Position numbers and translations under genes: made by a program. The notes beneath the pieces were generated by a model. It searched no databases. It was not told the origin of the DNA and saw only the letters and a program-made list of their open reading frames with translations. A stretch of 64,000 nucleotides of DNA from Petrolisthes cinctipes (lineage: Eukaryota > Arthropoda > Malacostraca > Decapoda > Porcellanidae): assembly GCA_033782935.1 (NCBI GenBank), contig JAWQEG010000500.1, positions 124,001 to 188,000 on the forward strand, in the 5' to 3' direction. Within the stretch, counting starts at the first letter, position 1, and every line of letters starts with the position of its first letter. Shown here piece by piece: positions 32,700 through 44,249 of the stretch.

Positions 32700-33795
32700 T
32701 GCACACTCTTTTTGTCTGTATCCTCCTTCTCCGTCCGTACACTCTGCTCTTGTATACCTTCCTTCCCTGTCTGTACACTCTGCTCTTCTATACCTTCCTT
32801 GGATCTCTACCTTCCTTCACTCAAGTTCACTGCACGCTGTTGTGAGTTGTCGTCGTTGTCGTCTTTGTTTATGTTTACATTATCGTCGTCGTTATCCTCA
32901 TTTTTCAAAGGCACACACAAAAAAAAAGTATCAATATTATTATTATTATTAAGGGGATTGCACACTTACAACCCACCCTGCACCATAAACTACAACTCTC
33001 ATTCTTTCATTTACCTACAGTTTGCCTTGACAAACCTAAACTGTCTATTAAAGTTACTCTTGCAAACCATTTCATCCATCAACACAATATAACATCCTAT
33101 GCATAACTAAAACCTAACTTCTTTCAATTAACTCCAACAACAGCAACATAGCCATACCTCAGTTCAACTTTTTAGAAATGACACTATCTATCTAGAAATG
33201 ACACTATCTATCTATCTATTTGACCTGTCTGTCCTTCACTGCTCTCTCTCTAATTTCTCCTTCCATTCTCCCATGTTTACACAAAACTGTACCCAGTGGG
33301 TTTCTGATAGATGCCAATATATTATAAATGGTTTTATGAGAGGGAAAGAGAGAGAATCTATATAAAAACATATTGCAATAAATTGATAGGCCTACTCCTA
33401 AACTTGTTATATATTGAAGAGAAATACACGGGTAGCCTCAAGCCGAGCTTCTGTTGTTATGGTGTCCTTCATAATGGTGTCCTGCTGGATGATGTTTGGT
33501 GGTATTTTGTAAAGGAGGGTATAATGGAAAGTACTGGTGAGATACATTCTCAGGTAATATATGAAGTCTCTCTTATTGTTGTCTTGCAGTTCCCGTAGTA
33601 TGAAGCAACTTAATAAAAAAAAAAAACATTCCATAGTAAGTCATTAATGATCACCTTCCTTTATTTCTTCTTCAAGTGGAAGGCCTTTCATCTGGAGAAG
33701 CACCAACGAAATGTTATTAATAAAAGAAATTTCTTCAGTGGTATTTTCTTAACTTTATGTTACTTATCAGTACACATCTATCTTATAAAGGAGTC
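32700..33795. other. No gene recognised
   Basis: Contains short duplications (GACACTATCTATCTAGAAAT near 33179) and an AAT run. An ORF at 32712-33092 is low-complexity. Confidence 0.4.
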
Positions 33796-33796
33796 A

Positions 33797-33802
33797 TTTA
33801 TT
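33797..33802 (-). terminator. Candidate poly(A) signal, AA15-like gene
   Basis: Minus-strand AATAAA about 175 nt after the stop codon at 33978. Another lies at 33660-33665. Confidence 0.4.
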
Positions 33803-33821
33803 TGGGATGAAATGATGTTTC

Positions 33822-33912
33822 CTCCAAAGTAACCCAGGAAACACACTAGTTCAACAAACAAGGACCAGTAAGAGATGTGTTTCGTAGCATTGTTTGGAGG
33901 GCTAGGTCGACT
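33822..33912. mobile_element. Degenerate TTAA-MITE fragment
   Basis: TTTCCTCCAAAGTAACCCAG and AGCATTGTTTGGAGG match the family core. It lies in the presumed 3' UTR of the AA15-like gene. Confidence 0.45.
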
Positions 33913-33977
33913 CCAATTCAACCCAAACAAATGATTGTCTTAATTAACATAAATCAACACACCGTCCATCCAATACA

Positions 33978-34715
33978 CTATACATCATCTACCAGTAAGG
34001 CAAGATATAGACCAATACAACTGGTTCCTGCTGCAGCTATAACCATCAGTAACAACATCAGGTAGGGGTCAGGGCTGGTCACAACACCATTATTCTCCTC
34101 GTCCTGCTGACCAGGTGACCTGTCTGTGGCATCTCTTGACCTCCCATCCTTGTTTTGCTGACCTGGTGACCTGTTGGTGTCCTCCCCTGGTCTCCCATCC
34201 CGATCTTGATGACCTGGTGACCTGTTAGTAACCTCCCCTGGTCTGCCATCCTTGTCTCGATGACCTGGTGACCTGTTAATATCATGCCCTGGTCTACTAC
34301 CTGTCCCTGGTGTGGGATGACCTGGAGTGTATGTAGTGATGGAGGTGTGTGTTGGACTGGGTGTGGTCTGGTCAGGTTGGGGTGTGTTGAGGTGTGGTGG
34401 CCTGAAGGGTACGATGTGAATTGTGGTGTAAGAGGTGTTCTGGTAGGTGTATGTGGTAAGGTTTGAAGTGGTAATGGTGGTGGTGGTGGTGGGAGGGGTT
34501 ATCCTGGTGTGTAGTGGAGGGGCTGGGGTTGAGGGTGGAGTAAGGCTAGTGGCGGTGATGGTAGTAATTGTGGTGGTGGTGGTGGGAGGGGCAGGATTAA
34601 TGATGACGTCAGCACATGCACGGTAGTCCTCTCGTCCAGCCTTCCCAATCTTCACGTACCGCCACTGATCATAAAACAGTATCGACACACCATTACTCCT
34701 TTGACCAAGTAAGTA
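33978..34715 (-). other. AA15-like gene, exon 5
   Basis: Acceptor TTCTTCAG. The end of the catalytic-type domain (WRYVKIG, REDYRACADV) is followed by Thr/Pro-rich sequence with TTTTTITT runs, four repeats of the NRSPGHQDKDGRPGE type (plus-strand 34090-34290), and a C-terminal hydrophobic segment LMLLLMVIAAAG...LYLALLV. Confidence 0.8.
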
Positions 34716-34880
34716 CTGAAGAACATTATACATGAAATACTGTATATATATGACTTAATTTACAAATCGCGTGAATATTACTCCATCATGACAGGATTCG
34801 TTTTACTTTACACTCCTCATTTAAGTCTGTATTGACGTCAAATAATAATGAAAAAAACAATGATAACAATAATATTAATA

Positions 34881-34916
<36 letters not shown>

Positions 34917-37900
34917 TAAAAATAATAATAATAATAAGAAGAAGAAGAAGAAGAAGAACGACGATGACAACAACAACAATAATAATAATAATGGGAAAGA
35001 AGAAGGCGAAGAATAAGAATAAGATGATGATGACGACGAAGAAAGGATGTGTGACTGACCTGAACGACACATGCGGGACAGGAGAGGTCAGAGGGTAGAC
35101 TGATGACATGGGTGACTTGACCTGACCTCTGTGTCACGTTCACTGGGAGTTGGGTCCTGCCCTCAGTGTCCTGCACGGTTGTATTTGTAGTATTAGTATC
35201 ATCTCTCTCCCTCTCTCTCTCTCTGTGTATATGACCTTAGTTGCTGCGTCGCCCAAATAAACAATCTCTCTCCCCCCCTCTCTCTCTCTCATACAGGACA
35301 ACACAGAGAGCAACAAACACATCACAAGCTTTTACCCCTCTCGGAATACACACACACCCCTACCCATTAGTTAATTACCCATTGTTTATTTAATTGCATA
35401 CGACCATGACCGATATATTTTTAGTCCCATTTTTTTTTTCAAAGTTCTTTCCCTCACATTGACTTCAGTTACCTTCACACAATTTTTTTTTTAATCTCAG
35501 TTCCGTTCCAACATCCATGCTCTTTGCATTCCTAGTTGGCCTGCATGGGTAATTTTATATATATATGTGTGTGTGTGTGTGTGCGTGTGTGTCAAACTTA
35601 TAACCCTTGTATTGTTTGGTTGCATAATTATCAGCAGCAGAAACTTGCAACCTCATCTCCCATCTGGCCAACAGTACACAAACTCATGTATATCGTTCCT
35701 GTTCGTGACACACTTACATCTATCACTCGATCTCAGAATGTCATTAACACCATCATGCAGTATATGATGTCCCCGGTTGCCCTATTTGTTGCTGCAGTTA
35801 TATTGTGTGGAATAATGCCTGTATATTCTGTGGAAACTGACTAGGAGGGATAGTGCATGATTCCTCCACAATTTGCCAGGAAGTAGACTAGAGAGCCACT
35901 GTACTGTATATGAGTAAGGGATCTATAGATGTTTTGTAGCCAAGCTTAGTGGAATCAAGAAACTATCTAATTGATAACAACGAATCCTGGGTCTACATTC
36001 CACTCCTTCCCCACTCTTACTGTTGTAGTGTCATTTATGTTGTTTTCTTGAGAAACTCTGACTAACTCCAGACAACTTTGTTACCGTGCCAGAATACAAC
36101 TACACTACATACAATATTAGGGTTATAAAAAGGCATCTCCCATGACCATTTTCCCTTCCTTAATCACTTTATACCTTATTAGGGTTATAAAAAGGCATCT
36201 CCCATGACCATTTTCGTTTCCTAAATTTCTTTATATAGCTGACGATGAATTGATGGTTGTGTTGGTCGAGTACTGACCTGAAGGAGGTGAGTGAAACAGG
36301 TTGGGGTCTCTTGGTCCCACACACTCTGACGGGCACACAGTCTGTATTCCACCCATCCAACCCCGGCAGACGTCACCTCCGTCACCCATGACACCTCCTG
36401 CACACACATACACATATTGTACAGAACATAGATATTTTATTGACCACAGTTATTACACTATTACATTGTACTATATCCTATTTATAAAATTTACAAGAAA
36501 CATAAAGTACATAACAACATCTACAAACACTTCCTTCACACACACACACACACCCTGGACCGTGACTGTACCTGTGCCTGTGTATAGTTGCGTACGATGA
36601 TTCCTCTGCCGTACCTGCCTCTTGTCTCGTGTGGCCTGGGAGGAGTCAAGTCCCAGGGGTCACCACACACACCACACTTGCCCTGGTTGTCGTGCCAGTG
36701 TCTCACAAACCCACCACAGTCCACACGGTCGTCACTGTAAAAACACACACGTGAGACACTTTAAAACACACACACACACACACACACTCAGAGTTTATGC
36801 ACTAACTAACATCGAGAACTTTTATATGCCTGAAGCAAAACTAATATATCAATAATAATTAATTGATATATACAGTAACTTTGTGCATATATCATCAATA
36901 CTTAACTGTCCATCTTCTTAAGACAAAACTTAAATAGAACTCAATTTTCATATTATACACAACTAGTCAACTCTAGAGCACTCTATATTATCATCAGTTA
37001 TGTCTTTCCCTCCTTACACAGACTTATGTTACTTCAAATGCAATGTGTCTAGGCATCTCGAACGAAATTGGACATGATTTTGGGTCCGTTAAACATAATT
37101 TTTTCCCCAGAGACTCTTCCCACTAGTTCTCGCCTTTCTCAATTTGGAAAACAAAAAGATGCTCAGACGGGTGCTATGGAGGTTATGTGACTGTGCTAGT
37201 AATGGTGTGTGTGTGCGTGTGTGTGTGTGTGAAGGCAACGGTGTGTGTGTGTGTGTGTGTGAAAGCAACGGTGTGTGTGTGAAGGCAAGTGTCATTGGAT
37301 CTCACCACAATATTTCAAGTCATGTTGGCCCCACTGTCTTTTCTCTTAGTCTCTCAATCAGTTAACTTTTCTTCTTTTCTCTCTTCAGTAACTTCTATCT
37401 ATCTGTCTACAGTTTCATTTGTATCTAATCTCAATATCTATATATCTATATTGAACAAAGGGCTACGTAGACTCCAGTTTGCCCACAACATAAGGGTACC
37501 ATAAGGGTATCAGTAGCCCTCCAGATATTGACTGACAAACCTAACTCCCGAAGCTTGGTTGATGTGTCATGAGAGACCGGTGTTGGAGAGCAAATGTGAA
37601 TTGAGAGAAAGAGAGAGAGAGAGTCATGGAGCTGCCTTCCACCTCAATCTCACGAACACCAATATTGTTCACAACTCGTAAAACAAACACAAACACTTCC
37701 GGGAAGTGGGCCGCTCGCACTTTGGTGTGAAAGCGGTGTGATTGCTTCGCTTCTTTTAGTACATAATTATCACCACAACTGGGATTGGGTCTGGATGGGA
37801 ATGAAGATATCATTTTAGATCAAAGGTTCCCAAGTGGGTGAATAATTCTCCCTTGAGAGGAAAATTGAACATTATCGTGGGAAACTGATTTAGTGTATTA

Positions 37901-38920
37901 GTGTTACTTTCCCTATTCTTATATCTATACTATATTGATATATGGTGCTTGTGTCTGTCTGTGTATTAGTCTATGCACGGCTAAATATATTTAAAAGTTT
38001 ACTTAATACCAAACATTTACATACAGTTCAAGGATATTGAGATATTGTAGGCTTCTGGAGGATATAGATTCCTTCACATTGTTGCACATAACAGCTGTAA
38101 CCTTCTGGGGAAATGTGTTTTATGGTACAGTTTGGAGATATCAGTACGGTAGCTACCAGATTGCCGACAACATTGCAGATCCCATATATAATCCTCCTTT
38201 GTGGGCGAAATGGAGGGCTACTTATTTCTCCAAACTATAGGCTACCATAAAACATATCCTCTATTTGTATCCTAAGGTTTTATACTCTGCTATTTTTGCT
38301 GGTATAGTCTGAATGAATTAATAGCCTCCAATTGACCAACTATATCACCGACACACTAAGTAAAAATATGAAGCATCAGAGAAGTAACCTACCTCACTCA
38401 TACATGTAGGATACAAAACACACAATTATTAACATATTTTATGATCCATGTGTATCCACATTTGGTTTTTGTCCTTTAGTCATGACTTTCATATAGTGTA
38501 ATATCACGAAAGTATTAATCAACAGGAAATTATTAAACCTCCAAGGGGTCAAACAGTTGGGTACAAAATTAAAACAACCTTATTATCTCATCCAATCTTC
38601 AACAGAATCTCTCTAGCCTACTAAATTTAGTTCTTAAAAGGTACTGTTGATGAGATGCAAACAATGTCCTGATATTACTTTATCTTGGTACATGAAAGCA
38701 TTGTGTATATCATGTAAAGAGTTATTACTACTCACCCATATTCAACTGGATTCTTGAAGCCATATCTCCACATAGACGCCCGAGAGGGAGGGTCAACAAG
38801 CCTCCCCTGACAATCACAGAAAACAAGGAATGCTACGCACTCAACTAAAACTAAAATAAAATAATATGGATAACTCTTACCGATTCTACCCCCACTCATA
38901 ATATGAATAACGATGTCCAC
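33978..38920 (-). CDS. AA15-like (LPMO-type) membrane-anchored protein
   Basis: Five exons: 38920-38736, 36734-36572, 36397-36278, 35170-35060, 34715-33978. All introns are GT-AG. Phases 2, 0, 0, 0 join into one 438-aa frame. A hydrophobic signal peptide (about 17-35) is followed by an AA15-type domain: GRLVDPPSRASMWRYGF, NPVEYGDD, CGGFVRHW, GKCGVCGDPWD, YGRGIIVRNYT, VEYRLC, DLSCPACVVQ, DYRACADV. AA15 enzymes oxidatively cleave chitin or cellulose using a copper ion held by the mature N-terminal His and a second His. Here the N-terminal position is Gln38 and the second falls on about Gly128 (VTSAGVGW instead of an ANHxGY-like motif). The copper site is therefore probably gone. A Thr/Pro-rich stalk, four ~17-aa repeats and a C-terminal hydrophobic segment (410-438) suggest cell-surface anchoring by TM or GPI. 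Met8 is an alternative start. Confidence 0.85.
34850..34995. repeat. (AAT)n/(AAG)n compound microsatellite
   Basis: AAT-type trinucleotides with an internal AAGAAG run. It translates as poly-Asn, Ile, Tyr or Leu in the several frames. Intronic. Confidence 0.9.
35060..35170 (-). other. AA15-like gene, exon 4
   Basis: Acceptor CCGTGCAG, donor GTCAGT, 37 codons. Encodes the loop ending in DLSCPACVVQ. A large (AAT)n/(AAG)n block lies in the following intron. Confidence 0.75.
36115..36238. repeat. 62-bp tandem duplication (intronic)
   Basis: Two copies of TATTAGGGTTATAAAAAGGC... ending near TTTATA, with a few differences in the 3' part. Confidence 0.8.
36278..36397 (-). other. AA15-like gene, exon 3
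   Basis: Acceptor GTGTGCAG, donor GTCAGT, 40 codons. Holds the stretch where the second copper His is expected. It reads VTSAGVGWVEYRLC. Confidence 0.8.
36572..36734 (-). other. AA15-like gene, exon 2
   Basis: Acceptor TTTTTACAG, donor GTACAG. Encodes the Cys-rich core CGGFVRHW...GKCGVCGDPWD, the best-conserved part. Confidence 0.85.
36840..38730. other. Intron 1 of the AA15-like gene
   Basis: Contains TG-rich microsatellites (about 37204-37285) and degenerate MITE fragments near 38050-38250. No exon between exons 1 and 2 is required, because the split codon joins perfectly. Confidence 0.55.
38736..38920 (-). other. AA15-like gene, exon 1
   Basis: Signal peptide and the start of the mature domain. 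Ends in donor GTGAGT with a split Gly codon (GG/T). The residue expected to be His after signal cleavage is encoded by CAG (Gln). Confidence 0.8.
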
Positions 38921-39881
38921 TCACTACAACATAATATGACAAAGACGTGAAGATTTGTTCCTTCATAACAAAGATACATTCACCCATAACACTGAGTTTC
39001 TCCAGTGAGGAGCACAATAACATCAGTCACATGATTTACACTTTTTCTAAAATGACACTACAGTAAATACCATAGTTTCATAAATGGGGATGTGTAGGCT
39101 ATAATATTTACGATACGGTAATAAATACTGTTCACACCACGTAGCCATAATAAAGGAAATCTTCCACTAATTACTAGTCAACTGTAACACATTCCAAGTT
39201 AGGAAAATCGGCTGTTTCTACCTGTATCCTACCACTTGCTTATATACAGTATAGTTGACAATTTTTTCATTGATGAACAAGATCTCGAGTGGATCCGATA
39301 GGCGATAACTTTACAAGACAACTGAAGTTTCCTTTGAGTGTATCACAACTGTTTATTTACGTAACGAGATGGACTGTTATTGTAGATCCTGCTATGTTCT
39401 GATAACACTGTAACATCCGTGAATTGTACATTGTTCCTGTGGTATGATAACCCTTTGTAACTGTCTTGATTTGTTCCGATAACCATGTACAATATTTCTC
39501 AGTTGTCTTGCTTTGTTGGAATATGTGTGTGTAACGAGTTTTGGTGACGGTATAGACGTGGAAGTTCTCTGTAACGAGTGGTGACGGAGGGAGTGATGCG
39601 GTGTTACCGTCCGTGGCGGTGCTGATACTAACACTGTCGTCTGTCTGTCTGTCCCTCACGTCACGCTTACTGGTTGGTTGGTTGGTTCCACCCCACTGCC
39701 ACTACCACCCCTACCACACACACACACACACACCTGTCTGTACTCTTCCCCACGCCACGGTCCACTCTTCCATCCCCGTTGGAAACTGTGCTGGTGATTG
39801 GTGGGGATGGTGATGGAGGTGGGAGGAATGAGTGGAGGGACGATATTGGTGGAGGGATGGGATGGCATTTATTAGTGGTGG

Positions 39882-39929
<48 letters not shown>

Positions 39930-40282
39930 GTAGGCAGGGAGGGGACAAGCGACCTACATGCGTGCTGGCCCGCTGGGGTGATAACTCCAGCATGGTATGC
40001 AAGGACAATCGATATATGCAATAAGTATAGTACAGCACGAACAGGTAACCTTGTGACAATAGACTTTGGAGAATTAGATCATTATATATTGCCTATGTAC
40101 AAGAAAGATACTGATTCTTCTTGACTATTCCCTGAAGTGACTACCTAATTTTGTATGTAACTTTCATGCCAACGAGAGACTGACTTGTTCGTGCGTTTCA
40201 TTTCAGTTAAAACTAAGGTGTTCCAGTCCTCTAGTTCTTCTTATGTGTATCACCTGACTGTATTGAAGTGTATTCATTGTTT
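38921..40282. other. Presumed upstream region of the AA15-like gene
   Basis: No ORF of substance. Contains (CA)n/(TG)n blocks at about 39715-39733 and 39886-39926. No TATA box with convincing spacing was recognised. Confidence 0.4.
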
Positions 40283-40433
40283 TAAGGGGAGAGAGCGACT
40301 TGATTCCTCCAAAACTATGCCAGGAAACAGGAGCAGATAAATAAATATATTGGTGGCCCGTCGCTTTGAATAATTTGTATAGAGGACTCAATTGCTGCTC
40401 CCGATATACCGACACTGTACTACCCCCCTTCAT
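40283..40433. mobile_element. TTAA palindromic MITE
   Basis: TTAAGGGGAGAG at the left and a degenerate CCCCCCTT end at the right. Core TGATTCCTCCAAAACTATGC. Confidence 0.6.
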
Positions 40434-40512
40434 TAATGATATTAGTTAATGTGTGTATCATACTTTGGTATAGTGTGCAGTCAAGTATAATTAATCCATG
40501 CAAGAGAGCAAG

Positions 40513-40716
40513 GGTTAAGGGGGTGCGGGAATAGGGGGACAGGCTGGGGGAGGGGGGGTTAGGGGGGTGCGGGAGTAGGGGACAGGCTTGGGGTGGTTAG
40601 GGGTGTGTGGGAATAGGGGACAGGCTTTCTACCCCCCCCCTCCCTCCCAAGCCTGTTCCCCTATTCCTGCACCCCCCCCCCCAAGCCTATCCCCTACCCC
40701 CGCACCCTCTTAAGTA
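40513..40716. mobile_element. G-rich fold-back flanked by TTAA
   Basis: Left arm with repeats of GGGGGTGCGGGAATAGGGG and ACAGGCT. Right arm is its complement (AAGCCTATCCCCTACCCCC). Both ends abut TTAA. The G-runs would allow G-quadruplex or long-hairpin formation. Confidence 0.6.
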
Positions 40717-40923
40717 TGATTAATATGTAAGCCAATCATGCATGAGAAGGTTAATTAACAACGCTTACACTAACTACTGCAATTGTTTACTTTGGAATGG
40801 TAAGTACAGTAGTGTGGAACAGTGAAAGGAGTGTTCAGTTACACGGCTTTATTATTATTAGTTACGATTACTTTCCGTTCGTTTGATGACTATAATGATT
40901 GACTACTTAAAAAGGGAAGTAAG

Positions 40924-40954
<31 letters not shown>

Positions 40955-41094
40955 GGGTGAATTGGAAGGAAACAGATTACAGTACAGTAGGTAATTATAT
41001 ACATTTACTATTTCAGTTCAATCCAAGGGCTTCATTTAGTTTGTATCCTATTACTATTACATATTCATCAAAATAATCCTTGATCCACTATTAC

Positions 41095-41160
41095 TAGTAC
41101 TATTATCATTATTATTGTTATTATTATTATTATTATTGTTATTATTATTATTATTATTTA
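41095..41160. repeat. (ATT)n microsatellite
   Basis: TTATTATTATTG-type repeats. Confidence 0.85.
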
Positions 41161-41282
41161 CAAACTGCTTTAGGCATAAGAGTCTATTTCAATTGTTATT
41201 TAGCAATACTCTTGTTATTCAATATCTGATGCTGTAGACGGTATTGAAAGGCCAAGGAATAAAAAAATCTCGTCATTTCTAC

Positions 41283-41443
41283 TTAAGGGGGTAATTCACT
41301 TTTGCTACATTAGAGTGCCTTGATTCCTCCAAAGTATGCCAGGAAACAGGACCAGATGAATAAAAATAATGGTGTTCTGTTGCTTGGAATAGTTTGGAGG
41401 ATTCAGTTGCTCCAGATTTACCAACACAAAATTTCCCCCTTAA
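41283..41443. mobile_element. TTAA palindromic MITE, complete
   Basis: TTAAGGGGGTAATTC at the left, TTTCCCCCTTAA at the right, 161 bp. Nearly the reverse complement of 51231-51391. Confidence 0.75.
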
Positions 41444-41465
41444 CGAGGTTGGTATAACTGGCAAC

Positions 41466-41637
41466 ATGTATGTATTTTGAGTGAATTGGAAGGCTATTGA
41501 TTCCTCCAGTCTTTGCCAGAAAACAGACGAGCTCAGTGTTACTAATAAGTGTTTCTGTCTCGTGTCATCGTTTAGAATTTAGAGGAATCGATTGCCCTCC
41601 AACTCCTCGTTAAAAAAACAAAACAAAAAAACAACTT
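41466..41637. mobile_element. TTAA palindromic MITE, sub-type C
   Basis: GTGAATTGGAAGGCTA at the left. Core TTGATTCCTCCAGTCTTTGC / ATTTAGAGGAATCGATTG. Confidence 0.5.
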
Positions 41638-41639
41638 AA

Positions 41640-42920
41640 CGCAAAATTGGAGGAACCTGTGTGTATAAGAATTACCGATTTCTACATTCACCCCAGGATT
41701 CTAACACTGCACGCCATGTAAACAACGAAGGCAACAAAAAGTAGAGAAAGTGACAGAGAGTATTTGTGGCCTTGTTAATGAAACCAACCAAGCAAGCAGA
41801 TGGGATGAAATGCATGGTGGCTCGGAAACACACACGTAGCGTCAACCATAATAATGAGTATTCCGGTGTTTATAACGATATATTATTATTATTAGTCATG
41901 TGTAAATCCTCTTATCTCTAGATGGACCAATGCTTTACAATGATATATACGGACTATTAAAACAATACACGTGTTTCACTACAGGTCAATTAAACCATTT
42001 CACTGACCTCTGTATATATGGTGGCACCGGACATGACTTTTGAACCTAACTGTGCAATTTTCTACCTAGGAAAGTTAGGTTTACCTGGCTATGCGGCAAC
42101 GTTTAAGTCGTGTAAACACAAACTCAGCACACTTCCATGAGAGATGTGCATTCATTGTGTGGCGAATCCAATAATAAAGAAAGTAAAATTATGGTTCTGT
42201 AGCATAATATCCCTTACTTACCCAATGTTCATGTATTGAATCATACACACGTGATCCCAGACGACTTTGAACACAGGGACTGGGTGTAACTCCTCAGAAC
42301 ACAATGGGTCGTTGATACATTCTGTCAGTAAATCAGCTCATGAGAACTTACATTGATCTTTCCAGAGTGTTATGTAACTTCGTATACACAAAGGAAAAGA
42401 AAATATCTCCACCTAAGCTTACAGTTGTCGTTCTTCTCCGAAAGTGACATGTTAAATTCAGAGGATAACTTAGTGTGATGGAGTTGCTCGTGTATATAAC
42501 TATTGTTTGACTTGAGATCAAAGTAGGAATATTTATGTCAATATAACAACGTCTTGGCCACAAGTCAACACACGAACCTCAGAATAGTCATGAGTACTGA
42601 GAAGAGTCAATTAAGATGATGGGCAGAAAAGGCTTTGATTTCCCCCGAGTGTTCACCGATTCTTTTAGTCCCCCTCACTAATGAAATAATTAATACTACT
42701 GTGGTGGAAATAAGGTCAATACTCAACACGAGCCAGCCATATAAAGAAGCGGTAGAACTGATCATTAATTTTCACTGCATCACGGGCCAAAGTTACAAAT
42801 GAAATGGTTGGACATTGGCCCATTATACTCTGAGTTAGTGAATGATGTGAGCTACACTCCAGACGTAAGTGTACGGGGTCTTCAGTTCTAATATTCTCTG
42901 TGATGCATTGGATGGGCTCT
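41640..42920. other. No gene recognised
   Basis: AT-rich single-copy-looking DNA with no supported ORF. Confidence 0.4.
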
Positions 42921-42929
42921 GATGTCGGG

Positions 42930-43218
42930 GCACTAGATGCTATCGATTCCTCGAAACTGCACCACAAAACGAGACCATCTAAACTGAGTAGCTTGTGCTG
43001 TACGATTTCTTGGCACATTTTTGAGGAATCAGAAGTTACAGTTGACCGAAAAAAATTCACCATTTAAAGGGAGATTCTCTTGTTGGTAAAGTGGAAGGCT
43101 ACTGATTCCTCCTAACTATGTCAGAAAACAGACACCATCAAGGGTACCAATAGGGGATCTGTTTTACGGCAGAGTTTGGAGGAATCAGAGACCTTCCAAT
43201 TCACCAACAAAAGAATAA
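42930..43218. mobile_element. Two adjacent TTAA-MITE copies
   Basis: A degenerate copy (about 42930-43065, CGATTCCTCGAAACTGCACC / TTTTTGAGGAATCAGAAG) is joined at TTTAAAGGGAG to a better copy (43063-43218, TGATTCCTCCTAACTATGTC / AGTTTGGAGGAATCAGAG). Confidence 0.55.
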
Positions 43219-43522
43219 TTCCTTCCAGAGTGATGGATGCTCCTCCTACTTATTAACACAAACAAAGTTGAACAATGATGCACTGTGTCAGCATCAATTA
43301 TCCTCGGTTCCTTTGTGTACCCCTTGAATTGATGTGTTGTTGCTACTCCCAGTCACGTGTGCCCTCTGATATAAGTACTGTACAGTACAACGCAAGATAA
43401 AGAAAGATAGGGTGTACGCATTGTCTCTCAGTTTACGTGAAAATATATAATTCCACACGCGTTAGCTAAGCACTAAAAGTCATTTCCATCCAGGGAAGAA
43501 GGAAAGTACCGTATTTAATTTG

Positions 43523-43810
43523 ATGGGATGGAAAAGAGCGAGGGGATGTAGGTTGAATGGATGGAGGAAGGAGAGGGCCTGAATGAGGGAGAATACAGTT
43601 TGATTAGAGTCAGGTATGGAGGTAAGAATGATGGGATGGTAGGTTGAATGGAAGGAGGGAGGGGAGGGAACAAGGGAGGCAGGAAGGGTAGACTGATGTG
43701 ATGGTATAGGTTGAATGGAGTAAAGGAGGGAGGGTAAGAGAGGGAGTCACGGTTGGATGGTGGTGTTGGGAAGGTAAAAACAATGGATGGATAGAGGAAG
43801 AACATTATAC
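43523..43810. repeat. Purine-rich degenerate tandem repeat
   Basis: Repeats of GGTTGAATGGA..GAGG. It yields a spurious minus-strand Pro/Leu/Phe frame. Confidence 0.7.
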
Positions 43811-43995
43811 TGTGGCACGGTAGGCGAGTCGATAACATGATAAAAAAATATATGGTACATGGGAGTAAAGAAACTACTGATAAATGTATGATTACTAGAG
43901 AATACATATATTGTATAAATGGATGAGTAAGTACGATAACATTATAATGCATGAATAAACAAACCTATGCCTGAATAAGTAATCATACGCATTTC

Positions 43996-44090
43996 TGGAT
44001 GAATTAACGTTATGGATGACTGGATGAAATTAACGTTATGGATGACTGGATGAAATTATCGTTATGGATGACTGAATACATGAAAATCAA
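43996..44090. repeat. 28-bp tandem repeat, three copies
   Basis: Unit AACGTTATGGATGACTGGAT plus GAAATT. Confidence 0.85.
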
Positions 44091-44129
44091 TAACAGAGGA
44101 ATACGTGAAAATTATATACCACAGGGTCC

Positions 44130-44245
44130 TATAATTTGGTGGCTACTGATTCCTCCACTCTCTGCCAAAACACTGCACTCACATCGGGGGAGTCTGACTG
44201 AGTCCTAACACAATTTGGACTAATAAGCAGAACCCAATTCATCTA
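44130..44245. mobile_element. Degenerate TTAA-MITE
   Basis: Core GCTACTGATTCCTCCACTCT with a decayed right half. Confidence 0.4.
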
Positions 44246-44249
44246 CGAC

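Noticed and set aside
34786..35176. Overlapping poly-Ile, Leu, Asn and Tyr ORFs
   Set aside because: Products of an AAT/AAG microsatellite. Only 35060-35170 on the minus strand is a supported exon.
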